Source: Mesostigma viride (lineage: Eukaryota > Streptophyta > Mesostigmatophyceae > Mesostigmatales > Mesostigmataceae). Taken from it: DNA of 53,524 bases. This document shows positions 43,770 to 53,524 of this stretch, one piece after another. The position numbers and the translations under genes were made by a program. The notes beneath the pieces were generated by a model that searched no databases, was not told the DNA's origin, and saw only the letters and a list, made by a program, of their open reading frames with translations. The stretch is from NCBI GenBank assembly GCA_009746045.1, contig RPFO01000080.1:7614616-7668139 (forward strand). The letters run 5' to 3'. Each line of letters begins with the position of its first letter. Position 1 is the stretch's first letter.

Positions 43770-45692
43770 CCAAGCAGGACGCGCTGCACGGTACGGCAGA
43801 ATCCACAATCGACCCCGCCGGGTGTACGGAATCTGTAATGCCTGCAGGGGTTGTACAACCCGGCCTTGTCGACGACCGTGAACGCATAGCGTTGAACAAT
43901 CTTTGTCGGTGTGCAAATGTCAGCCGTGTCGCCCGGGCCGCTGTGGGCGACGCCGGCTCTTCCTGCACAGGTGGAGCCAAGCAGGACGCGCTGCACGGTA
44001 CGGCAGAATCCACAATCGACCCCGCCGGGTGTACGGAATCTGTAATGCCTGCAGGGGTTGTACAACCCGGCCTTGTCGACGACCGTGAACGCATAGCGTT
44101 GAACAATCTCTGTCGGTGTGCAAATGTCAGCCGTGTCGCCCGGGCCGCTGTGGGCGACGTCGGCTCTTCCTGTACAGGTGGAGCCAAGCAGGACGCGCTG
44201 CACGGTACGGCAGAATCCACAATCGACCCCGCCGGGTGTACGGAATCTGTAATGCCTGCAGGGGTTGTACAACCCGGCCTTGTCGACGACCGTGAACGCA
44301 TAGCGTTGAACAATCTTTGTCGGTGTGCAAATGTCAGCCGTGTCGCCCGGGCCGCTGTGGGCGACGCCGGCTCTTCCTGCACAGGTGGAGCCAAGCAGGA
44401 CGCGCTGCACGGTACGGCAGAATCCACAATCGACCCCGCCGGGTGTACGGAATCTGTAATGCCTGCAGGGGTTGTACAACCCGGCCTTACAGTATGGACG
44501 ACCGTGGACAACGGGCGTTGAACAATCTTTGTCGGTGTGCAAATGTCAGCCGTGTCGCCCGGGCCGCTGTGGGCGACGTCGGCTCTTCCTGTACAGGTGG
44601 AGCCAAGCAGGACGCGCTGCACGGTACGGCAGAATCCACAATCGACCCCGCCGGGTGTACGGTATCTGTGGCACATGCAGGGGTTGTACAACCCGGCATT
44701 GTCGACGACCGTGAACAACGCGCGTTGAACAATTTTCTTTACGGTCCGAGTCAACCGCGTCTACACTGGGCAACGATGCAAGTAATTGACAAAACCGAGT
44801 CCGTCGTAACGAGTAGACGAGCGAGTACCATGAAAGCATCGTGCGGTCGGGTTTGTGGTAAACATGCGCTGCATTGGCGTGTTTGAACGTAACTCACGTG
44901 TGTTTGGTATTTCTTCGAGGCGTTACCGGAGAGGGAAGTTTGCCCGATGGTTGTGGCACACGCCAGTAGCAAAATGCTCGTCATCATGCTTCAGTGAGTA
45001 ACGACACCCACCATAGCTGCCTGCTTTTCGGTTCAAACCTGTTCGTCAACAGAGCAGTTGGGAACTGCTTGCCACAGTGCCCCAAGCCCTGTGGTGGCGA
45101 GTGGGTGCTCGAGGAAAAGGCAGTCCAGCACAATCCCTGTCCAGCTAAGCGAGGCTAGGCCATACATTACGGCGGAGATTTTGGTGGTGGCAGACCTGGC
45201 AGCCTGACCGAATTCCATATTATTCACCCCTGTTTCACCTCATAAAAACTCACCACACATCGTGATTGCCAGAGAGGAAGCCATGACTGCGGATGGCCCG
45301 AGTTGCAGTTTCAGCGAGCAGTGCGTCTTCCTAAGAGCTTCGTGCTTGATACGTTTGGATTGCTATTGCAAAAACCCTCGTGCCGAGACGGGTTTATGAG
45401 GACAAAACGGGTATGGCGCGTTGCCGAGTTTGGGGGGCTCCTAATCAGTCCCTGATTCAAGGCAGTATTTGAACATGTTGGCCTCGTGCGGTTGCGCCCC
45501 TGACAGCACGTCATCAGCTTACATAGCTCGCCTTCAGCGAGGCGACTCGTGCGCATCCCCGTCGTCGAGGGCGGGAGACAGTGGAACGCAAGTCACCAAC
45601 TATGAGCCAGGCATCGTACCACGACGATGGAAATCTGCCAAGTGAATTGACGGCCGTTTCCGGCATTTTGCCAGTTCTAGTATACTATTCCC
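43770..45692 (-). repeat. Repeat R, full copy R3 with 207-bp array (inverted)
   Basis: Inverse of R2. The 207-bp array has about 4.7 units (43770-44735), one more than R2. The unit-specific variants (for example a unit with ACGCATAGCGTTG instead of ACGCGCGTTG) show that the array expanded independently after duplication. It ends at the boundary of SD2. Confidence 0.88.
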
Positions 45693-47157
45693 CTGTGGTT
45701 GTGTGGCCACCAAGGACATCACGCTAGCACGCAGGATTAATTGATTGAGACATCTCTGATTCTCATGGTTAGTTTGCTGCGCTAGGTCCCGGTCAGGAGC
45801 GAGTTACTGATCACGCCAGGGCCGCTGGCATCTGACTGCGTAGTAGTGGACCTACATGTGCATATTCCCGCCTTGGGCCGGAGACATCGTGCGCGGGGAA
45901 TAAAGAGCCCCGTGCCCCCGTATATCGATACTAAGTAACGAATGGCCAACTTGTTATGTGACAAAGTTACCTGGGACAGATATGGCAAGTAACACCATGA
46001 CCGGCATCCCGTGACACACGTGCAGCGTGGGTGGGACACACTGGTCGCCTCGCTTCACGTATGGCGTTGGATCGCCACGTGCCCAGGAACAGTGGTATAC
46101 GTTAGCACGGATTTCACTACACTATATGGCTGGCACCAGCGAGGTCGACGCCGCCCTTGGTCTGGCCGGCCCCCAGCGGCTTGGCCAGGCCAGGGCGGCC
46201 CATTTCGGCATGGCCTGGCCCCGAGGGCATTGCCAAAAAGGCAGGGAAACATGTCACGAACTACGCACAGATGTTGCTGGATGACCTACTGTTCCCGGCC
46301 CAGATCGGATACTGTACCCACTCTCTCTCCCTTCTTTGGACCCCCATGCAGAACAAGACGCGGTGGAAGCGGATTGTCAAGGCTCACACGCCCGACCCTG
46401 TGGGCAAACCACCACCACCCCCCCACCCACCCACCCACCCACCCACCCACCCCCAAGCGGACGAGGCGTTTTGCACGACGAGTAGGGTAGTTGGGGCTTT
46501 TCCAGACTAGCTAGACTGGAGTTAGGTTAGTTCGATTACGCGGCTCCTTCCACCCCACCCATCCACCAAGGAATACGAGCTACATGATCTCCCGGTGGAG
46601 ACGTGTTATGAGATAATTTTAATTTAATTTAATAGTTGGCTCCCCACCCCCACCCCCACCCTGCTGACGGGTCTACGCGATAGCTGCCACCTACCATGGG
46701 TACACAAATGCACGTGCACCTCGATGAATTCCATTAAGCACGCTGTACGGGACCCCTAGGGTTGGCTACCTACATCGCACAGGGCGCTTACTCCCCGTGT
46801 GCGCACGGCAGGGGACGGTGCAGAGACCCCCCCGTCTCCTTCGTGCCTAAGGCATGTCACAGCTGCGGTCGGGCGCGCTAGCTAAAAGGACGTGCCAACG
46901 TCCCGGCAAACGGTGGGCGCAATAAGACCCATCGGAGCGTGCCATAACAAGGAGCGCGGGCAAGGAAACATATCATCGCTGGTTGTCTCTTTGCTATCAT
47001 AGCCGGGGCGTAGCATGGCAGAACTAGGATTAGGCCGAGGCCACCGGGCTGGTAGTGTTCCGTGCGTTGGCGGCACGTGACCATGTACTTTGCCGCATCT
47101 AGGCAGACATTCTACGCATGGCTACCTCGCCGGCAGCGACTCCGTCTAGGGCTATTA

Positions 47158-47612
47158 AGCAGCATATTCTAGCCCGTGGGGGGCGTCCACGTCCCGTGGT
47201 CGATCATCAGTTCCCGGCCCCTCCAGTACACCGTGGGCGTCTGGGGCGTCCTGCTCGTGGCGGAGATATTCGGGCAACGGGTCACACCGCTGCTGCTGCT
47301 GAGCGGGGGTCAGGTCGTCGTCCAGCTAGTGTCCAGGTGATGTCGTGCAAGCGATTGCGACGAGAGAGGAACCGCGGCTTATCCTCAGGGGAGGGGACGG
47401 CAAGCGGAACTGGTGGGGGAGGCGCGCGCCTTGTCCCGCGAGTGGGGAAAACGTTGGCACCCACTCAGTTGTAGGTCCCACGTACCAGGCCCACGAGGGT
47501 AAGAAGCCGGTTCGTGAGCTCGTCGGCACGGGAGGTCGACATCTCGCCAGCGTATCAATCGCGCCCCCAGAAGGGGGTGCCAACCTGCGCATGCGCGTGG
47601 ATGTCCACCAGG
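47158..47612 (-). pseudogene. ORF1-only retroelement fragment, copy 6 (duplicate of copy 5)
   Basis: Same motif order as at 38190-38640 with small differences (for example [12 protein letters not shown]). It was duplicated with the segment, not inserted separately. Confidence 0.65.
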
Positions 47613-47650
47613 CCAGGCAATGACGGTGTGCGTGGGTGGGTGGGTGGGTG

Positions 47651-47920
47651 GGTGCGGTGGTTGGTTGGCTGGTTGGTTGGTTGGCTGGTTGGGTGCGGTG
47701 GTTGGTTGGCTGGTTGGTTGGTTGGCTGGTTGGGCGGGTGGGTGGTTGGTTGGTTGGTTGGTTGGTTGGTTGGTTGGTTGGTTGGTTGGTTGGTTGGTTG
47801 GGCGGGTGGCTGGTTGGTTGGTTGGTTGGTTGGTTGGTTGGCTGGTTGGTTGGTTGGTTGGTTGGTTGGTTGGTTGGTTGGTTGGTTGGTTGGTTGGTTG
47901 GTTGGTTGGTTGGTTGGTTG
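47651..47920. repeat. (GGTT)n array in SD2
   Basis: Shorter than the SD1 array and interrupted by GGCTGG and GGGTGCGGTGG blocks, so the two copies have changed length independently. Confidence 0.95.
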
Positions 47921-48447
47921 GGCCATCTAGTCGCCGTACATATATGCCAACCACAATATCAATTGACAAGGCTACACGTCTCCATCACAGTTCGTCTTAC
48001 TCGTCATGAACGACTCGATGGCACGGACAGTATATCGGCATGCTCAAGGGCTACCATTGTCCAGATTCTCCCGATTTCCGGCCTGCGCTGGCTGTTTCCT
48101 TGATGACGACGCCCCGTTGGCGTGCCTATGGTCACCTACCCTCTGATACGTCATATAACGAAATCACAAACCAATCACAAACGATGTCTACCATCGGATA
48201 CGTCATGTAATGACGCCGCAGGCCGGGCAAAACGCGAGGTGGTAGAACCGTGTAACCGCCAACCTTCCATGCCCGAATCTGTTTCCAAGCACCCGGTTCT
48301 TTGCCCATGCATCCGGGCCGGTGCGTGGGCGGGCCAAGCCGACTAGTTTCGGCCCACCCAGCCAGTTCTGCGGCGTGCCTAGCCAGTCCGTAGCTGAACT
48401 CGGCCGTGCCGGCAGGCGCCTGTTGGACCGCTTGGCCCTGGCGACCG

Positions 48448-48868
48448 ATGGAAGTGAGAACAAAGGGCAAAGGATCGGGGTGGTCGTGACGGGTGGCAGG
48501 ACAAAGGATCGGGGTGGACGTGACGGGTGGCAGGAGAACCACGAGGGGTGGGGTATCAGGATGGGAATGGCGTCAGGGCAGACAGGTAGTTGGAGGCAGG
48601 GATGGGGATGGTGACATGGGGGCCACGCAATCCAGAGGTTGGCGGCACGGTAACTTGATTACACAGGGACAGGCCATGAGGGGTGCCACACGCCGACCAG
48701 TACAGCAAACCAAATCGATGGACACCTTGGTCCTACAGGTGCACACCTTCACCACACAAGCACATACCCTACTAGCTTTGTCCGGTCTGCTCACAGCTCA
48801 GGTCCACCCCTTCACCACGTGGGCGGGCACCATCTTTAACGTTGGTCCTTGTCTATGCAACTCACTAC
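48448..48868. other. Spacer with short tandem phrases
   Basis: GGATCGGGGTGG, GTGACGGGTGGCAGGA repeat twice at 48470-48535. A CAGCTCAGGTCCACC phrase near 48795 resembles the end of an LRR exon in reverse. No complete gene is seen. Confidence 0.4.
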
Positions 48869-50176
48869 TCAGGTCCAGCTGCTCAAGTGTCGTGTTAAGT
48901 GCCAGGCCGGATGCCAGCGCCTGCGCGCCCTTGTCCCCAAGCAGCGCGTTGCCTGGTACAAGATGGTACAAGGCGCAGGGGCATGAATGAAGACATGAGG
49001 CAAAACCATGCACATTGCAGTGTGAATGAAGATGAAGGATGAAAATTACGCAAAAAAGAACAGAAGCCAAAGTTACCAAGCGCTAGATTTAAAACGCCCA
49101 TTATTTACAACCACGAAGATTGCTTACAAAAAGTCACAAGTGATTGCGTTTGGATGATGGCAATGACTCGCAGCCCCAAGGAGGGCTGATAAGACAAGGC
49201 CGGCTAATCGCATCCCCAGACTTCGAAGTGCACTGGCTCCCTGGTTGCCGGGACCGCCACCTAGGTACCTGGGTACTAGCCCCCTCTGTACGTAACTACT
49301 CGTGCCGATCTGTATGCAATCCGCTAAAGAAACCCCGCACCCCACAAGGTAAGCTAGTATTCGTATACTGCCGACAAAGCTCCTTTCCTGGCACCTAGCG
49401 CGATTTGCCACGCACCCCCCCCCACAGGCCCACCTACTTGCATCCGCACAAGTCGTCACATGCAGGCTGGCTACACGCATGCCAGTTCCCGTCCCTTCCA
49501 CACCACGAGTCCACTCCTTGCATCCATTTTCATCCCCCCTGCCCCCCCCCCCCCCCAAACCTCCTCCCCCCCCCCCCCCCCCCCCCCCCCCCTCAACGGT
49601 CTGCTACTTGCATCCATACCCATACTCCTCAAAATGTCTCCTCACCAAAACATCTCACTTCTATTCTCACTTCTATTCTCACTTCTATTCTCACTTCTAT
49701 TCTCACTATTCTGCACTCATGCCCCACCCCCCACCCCTCACCGTGCTAGTGCACAAATGGACCCCACCGCCAACCCTTCCACAGATGGACCCCACCGCCA
49801 ACCCTTCCACAGCGCAGGTCCACGAACCGACGCCACCACGCACGCACATTCCCTCCCCCCCCTCTCACATACCCCACCCACCACTACTCGCATCCGTATC
49901 CTGCCCCCTCACTGCGCAGGTGCATCTCCTTGCGTTCATGCCCCCATCATTTATTACTAGCCCCCGTAAGCATCCCCTCCCCGTGCAGGAGCACAACACT
50001 TGCATCCACACCCATCCCCTCATCCCCTGACTAACTGCAATCGTAGTGATTTCCCCCTCGCTGGCTGCGCAGCAACCCTACTGGCCCCTCACCGCGCAGT
50101 CCAGTTTCTGCAGTGTCGCGTTGTGGGCTGAATGCATCGGCCAGCGCCGCGACCCCATGCTTGCTGATGGCATTGC
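48869..50176 (-). pseudogene. Leucine-rich repeat gene, single 84-bp LRR exons, decayed
   Basis: Two minus-strand exons of exactly 84 bp are visible. Exon 48952-48869 (after CAG, before GTAGTG) reads NALLGDKGAQALASGLALNT then TLEQLDL, a complete 28-residue ribonuclease-inhibitor-type LRR. Exon 50176-50093 (after TAG, before GTGAGG) reads NAISKHGVAALADAF then, one base out of phase, SAHNATLQKLD, so it is damaged. Both split codons the same way, so exons can be added or lost without breaking the frame. The 900 bp between them is C-rich with many CAGGTGCA and CAGGTCCA phrases that look like remnants of LRR exon ends (LDLR). Such genes encode intracellular NLR-like or other recognition proteins in several lineages; no nucleotide-binding domain is in view. 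Confidence 0.6.
49550..49720. repeat. Poly-C tracts and 12-bp tandem repeat in LRR intron
   Basis: C runs at 49542-49590 and four copies of TTCTATTCTCAC at 49658-49706. Confidence 0.9.
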
Positions 50177-50229
50177 CTAGGGAAGGGTGTTAGCGGGGAG
50201 GGGCATGACAAACGGGGGTTGGATCTCCC

Positions 50230-51024
50230 NNNNNNNNNNNNNNNNNNNNNNNNNNNNNNNNNNNNNNNNNNNNNNNNNNNNNNNNNNNNNNNNNNNNNNN
50301 NNNNNNNNNNNNNNNNNNNNNNNNNNNNNNNNNNNNNNNNNNNNNNNNNNNNNNNNNNNNNNNNNNNNNNNNNNNNNNNNNNNNNNNNNNNNNNNNNNNN
50401 NNNNNNNNNNNNNNNNNNNNNNNNNNNNNNNNNNNNNNNNNNNNNNNNNNNNNNNNNNNNNNNNNNNNNNNNNNNNNNNNNNNNNNNNNNNNNNNNNNNN
50501 NNNNNNNNNNNNNNNNNNNNNNNNNNNNNNNNNNNNNNNNNNNNNNNNNNNNNNNNNNNNNNNNNNNNNNNNNNNNNNNNNNNNNNNNNNNNNNNNNNNN
50601 NNNNNNNNNNNNNNNNNNNNNNNNNNNNNNNNNNNNNNNNNNNNNNNNNNNNNNNNNNNNNNNNNNNNNNNNNNNNNNNNNNNNNNNNNNNNNNNNNNNN
50701 NNNNNNNNNNNNNNNNNNNNNNNNNNNNNNNNNNNNNNNNNNNNNNNNNNNNNNNNNNNNNNNNNNNNNNNNNNNNNNNNNNNNNNNNNNNNNNNNNNNN
50801 NNNNNNNNNNNNNNNNNNNNNNNNNNNNNNNNNNNNNNNNNNNNNNNNNNNNNNNNNNNNNNNNNNNNNNNNNNNNNNNNNNNNNNNNNNNNNNNNNNNN
50901 NNNNNNNNNNNNNNNNNNNNNNNNNNNNNNNNNNNNNNNNNNNNNNNNNNNNNNNNNNNNNNNNNNNNNNNNNNNNNNNNNNNNNNNNNNNNNNNNNNNN
51001 NNNNNNNNNNNNNNNNNNNNNNNN
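50230..51024. other. Assembly gap (N)
   Basis: 795 undetermined bases. Long frames that appear to cross it are meaningless. Confidence 0.99.
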
Positions 51025-51181
51025 ACGGCTTACATTTGCACACCGACATAAATTGTTCAACGCGCGTTGTTCACGGTCGTCCACAAGGCCGGGTTGTACA
51101 GACCCTGCGTGTGCCACAGATTCCACACACCCGGCGGGGTCGATTGTGGGTTCTACCGTACCGTACAGCGCGTCGTGCTTG
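51025..51181 (+). repeat. Repeat R, fragment R4
   Basis: Most of one 207-bp unit directly after the gap. It breaks after GTGCTTGG, at the same point as R2 and R3, and passes into the palindromic satellite. Confidence 0.85.
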
Positions 51182-51796
51182 GTCAATGGGAAGCCGCCAC
51201 GTGCACTTCAGAACACGGAGTCTGTCAACCAACCGTCCGGCTCAGTAAATATAGTCGGAGTTAATAAAGCTGGATATGCATGGAATCGTGTCGCACTGTA
51301 CAATGCAGGGGATCACAGGCTGTCGCCGGCCGGACAGGTCCGGCTAAGGCTATTCCACTGCACGTGGCGGCTGCCCATTGACCAACCTACGACGATCGTC
51401 GTAGGTTGGTCAATGGGCAGCCGCCACGTGCACTTCAGAACACGGAGTCTGTCAACAAACCGTCCGGCTCAGTAAATATAGTCGGAGTTAATATAGTTGT
51501 ATATGCATGGAATCGTGTCGCGCTGTATAATCCAGGGGATCACAGGCTGTGGCCGGCCGGACAGGTTCGGCAAAAGTTATCCCCCTGCACGTGGCGGCTG
51601 CCCATTGATCAACCTACGACGATCGTCGTAGGTTGATCAATGGGCAGCCGCCACGTGCAGGTCGGGATTCTGTCAACAACCCGTCCGGCACAAGAAATAT
51701 AGTTGGAGTTAACATAGTTGGATGTGCGTGGAATCGTGTCGCACTGTATAATCCAGGGGATCACAGGCTGTGGCCGGCCGGACAGGTTCGGCTAAG
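51182..51796. repeat. 227-bp satellite with perfect palindromes
   Basis: Nearly three units with period 227 bp. At the two complete junctions lie perfect palindromes of 74 bp (51359-51432) and 78 bp (51584-51661), centred on CGATCG. They share CACGTGGCGGCTGCCCATTG and its inverse. Between palindromes each unit has CCGTCCGGC, AATATAGT-GGAGTTAA and GGCCGGCCGGACAGG. Confidence 0.93.
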
Positions 51797-52407
51797 GTCG
51801 TTTGGAATCTCTAGCCCAGGGCGGAGTTTGTGCTACTGTACACGCCCGACACATCACAATGGTCACATACAAAAAGGCATCGAGTGACACGCGGCGGTCG
51901 CGCGACACCAGCCATCCAAGAGCAGGCACGCCAGCGCATCGTGAGCGGACACTGGCCACCTTTATCCTGATCAAAAGTCCGACCAAAATAAAACTCGGAA
52001 CGCCATCGCCGAAAGGCCACCCTGTCGAAAATCGCCGAAGGAAGCCGTATTCGCTGTCGAGCTGATCGCTCCAAAAATCGAATGACATTGCATTTGCCGC
52101 ATCGGATTCCAATCGCTGTCGAACCTTGCTAGCTGACCTGACCCCATATCCACCGTCTTTAAGCCGTTCGGTTCGTGTTGTCCGCCACCTCTATATGCGG
52201 CGTAGCCCCGTGGAGCGTGTGCCCGGCCGTTTTCCGGCTGCTGCCGCCATTCGACGCCCCGATCGGGCTCAGAGTAAGGGTACCTGAACCGACACCGTGC
52301 GAGCGCGTTTGGCCATTCCCTGTTACAGACCGAATTACGGGGTAGAACTCGTGTACAAGTAGCAGTCGGTCTTCTGCCATTTAGTAACCCTCTAGGTGCG
52401 TCGACCA
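51797..52407. other. Gene-free region upstream of membrane-protein gene
   Basis: Contains the short repeat shared with 43335-43425, then about 500 bp without a frame I trust. It probably holds the promoter of the next gene, but I see no clear motif. Confidence 0.4.
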
Positions 52408-52818
52408 TGACGTCCTCCGCCCGTCGATGGAGGCGAGCATTGAAGATGCATCGCGCGCACCGGCGACGGTGCATGTTGATACTCATTGTCCTCCTGTTCG
52501 CTGGCATTGTCGCCTTTTTCGGTGAGGTGCTCGCGTGCAATAGACTCGCTCCGTTGGCCGTCTAGCTTCGATTCGTCGCTCCCGCCGCTGTTTTTTTTTT
52601 CCCGCCTCGCACGCCCGCCCGCGGGCACTGACGATCCACCTCCGCCCCTCGCACCCCTTCCCCGCAGGCGACACTGATGTCGCTCGTCCGACGAGAGTGG
52701 TCCATGGCACGGAGCACGCCCCTGCTGGTGCCGCCGGCGGGGACGACGGCACCTTTCCAGGTGTTGACCGCGGGACATCGTGTCTCGGCGTCCGGCTGGA
52801 AACGCCAAGGATGCACGC
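52408..52818 (+). CDS. Type II membrane protein, first two exons
   Basis: Exon 1 (52408-52519) starts ATG and encodes MTSSARRWRRALKMHRAHRR then a hydrophobic helix MLILIVLLFAGIVAFF at about residues 23-38. The strongly basic N-terminus before the helix predicts a cytosolic N-terminus, as in Golgi glycosyltransferases. A donor GTGAGG follows, then an intron of about 149 bp with a pyrimidine-rich end and CCCCGCAG acceptor at 52668. Exon 2 (52669-52818) joins in phase: GDTDVARPTRVVHGTEHAPA ... SCLGVRLETPRMHA, ending at a GTACGT donor. Later exons are not identified. The sequence so far is stem-like, so the catalytic domain, if any, is unknown. Confidence 0.6.
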
Positions 52819-53524
52819 GGTACGTCCATTGTCCACAGCATTGCCTCGGCCACTGACTCGGCCGTGCTTTCAACTTACCATCCGGTCATTCGTCTCACTG
52901 GGTTACTCCTTCGTCCGCTATACCCACTGTGCAAGCCTTCGTTATACCATTCTTCCGTCGACGCGGCGTTCACCGTCTCTCATGGTGTACACTACTGCAT
53001 TCGATCATCGAAAGACACGCACGCGACGTTAATGCGCGGGGCCGGCCCACCGCTGCCGTGGCCCGGCCGTGCCTCACTTTCCCCGCGCAATGTTGGTGGT
53101 ATGACGAGAAACAACCTGGCTCGCCAGAGCCGGAGCCATCCTTTTATAGCCAAACCCTGCACCTCCATGTCAAGGGCTAGTACCCCTCCACCGGTCTCGC
53201 GCGTGCACGCTTCCTTCCTGTCCACCCCACTTCCCTTCCCACCCCTCCATCGTCCCATCTTTTGTCCATTCCGCCCCCCCCCTCCATCACTGCCTTCCTT
53301 CCGTCCCACCCACCCACCCACCCCCGCCCCGCCCCCCCACCCACCCCGCTAAAATCCGTCGCTGCACCCGTTCCGTCTGGGATACTATAGCTGCCGCCAT
53401 CCATGTCCGGGCTATGCACGTGCGGTGACGTGCGACCCTGTTGGCAAGGCGTGTTGACATGGCGCGCGTAGGTCGTTTGCTGCCGCGTGTATTTTGGCGC
53501 CACCTCACCGTCCTCCTCGCCCTC
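52819..53524. other. Probable intron/downstream sequence of the membrane-protein gene
   Basis: After the GTACGT donor I cannot place the next exon. The plus strand is C-rich with CCCACCCACC repeats at 53300-53345; open frames here are proline-rich and unconvincing. Confidence 0.4.

Larger units (their letters stand above)
45693..48447 (+). repeat. Segmental duplication, copy SD2
   Basis: Co-linear with SD1, lacking about 1.3 kb around the GGTT/GGGT array. It starts directly at the end of R3. The retroelement 3' end (stem 46589-46600, tail to 46632) and the ORF1 fossil are present in both copies. Confidence 0.9.

Noticed and set aside
43660-44754. A 364-codon protein read through the 207-bp array
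   Set aside because: Several frames on both strands are equally open and no codon bias is visible, so coding status is unproven.
50089-51475. Long frames across the N run
   Set aside because: They consist mostly of undetermined residues.

Overview
The window is nuclear DNA from a repeat-rich eukaryote, most likely an alga. I see GT-AG introns, microsatellites hundreds of bases long, a run of N (50230-51024), non-LTR, Penelope-like, hAT-like and piggyBac-like remains, and single-exon leucine-rich repeats. The best lineage hints are three EsV-1-7 repeats (21.9-22.3 kb; a family described from brown algae, some other algae and large algal viruses), a Cache-type membrane receptor, and 84-bp LRR exons. 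Brown alga or other stramenopile, cryptophyte, haptophyte and green alga all stay open. Very little is an intact gene; most of the window is mobile DNA, tandem arrays and segmental duplications.

Layout. 0-1 kb: hexa- and trinucleotide arrays. 1.4-5.1 kb (minus): three exons of a Cache-domain receptor with a 31-bp minisatellite in its second intron. 5.5-18.7 kb: mobile elements: a foldback, a dimeric hAT-like element with an 8-bp target duplication (5794-7149), ORF1-only LINE-like copies (7.7, 9.05 and 15.9-17.7 kb), a second hAT-like element with a broken BED-finger transposase (10260-12353), and two elements bounded by TTAA/CCC...GGG/TTAA (12638-14720, 15514-18684). 20.8-21.6 kb: pieces of repeats that recur inverted at 42.5-45.7 kb. 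21.7-22.3 kb: EsV-1-7 gene. 24.4 kb: a TBC (Rab-GAP) exon. 26.0-27.7 kb: repeat R with a 207-bp array.

28.2-36.3 kb is the most gene-like part. It holds two divergent homologous genes on the plus strand whose C-terminal domain looks like a papain-fold/USP-type cysteine protease. The second keeps a Cys/His/Asp set and carries repeated KRKR nuclear-localisation-like blocks; the first has Thr where the Cys should be. Between them lie a decayed Penelope-like reverse transcriptase (YIDD box) and the endonuclease-like end of another retroelement, both minus. 36.7-40.8 kb is duplicated at 45.7-48.4 kb and carries another ORF1 fossil and very long GGTT/GGGT arrays. 40.9-42.6 kb (minus) is an unrecognised gene whose upstream sequence is shared with the EsV-1-7 gene.

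43.8-45.7 kb is repeat R in reverse. 48.9-50.2 kb (minus) holds decayed LRR exons of exactly 84 bp. 51.2-51.8 kb is a 227-bp satellite with perfect 74- and 78-bp palindromes. 52.4-52.8 kb starts a spliced gene for a type II membrane protein.

The genes form no obvious pathway. The strongest candidate for something undescribed is the nuclear protease-like gene pair. Next is the ORF1-only retroelement family, whose copies share a 3' stem-loop but carry different microsatellite tails. All assignments are by eye; no database search was run.
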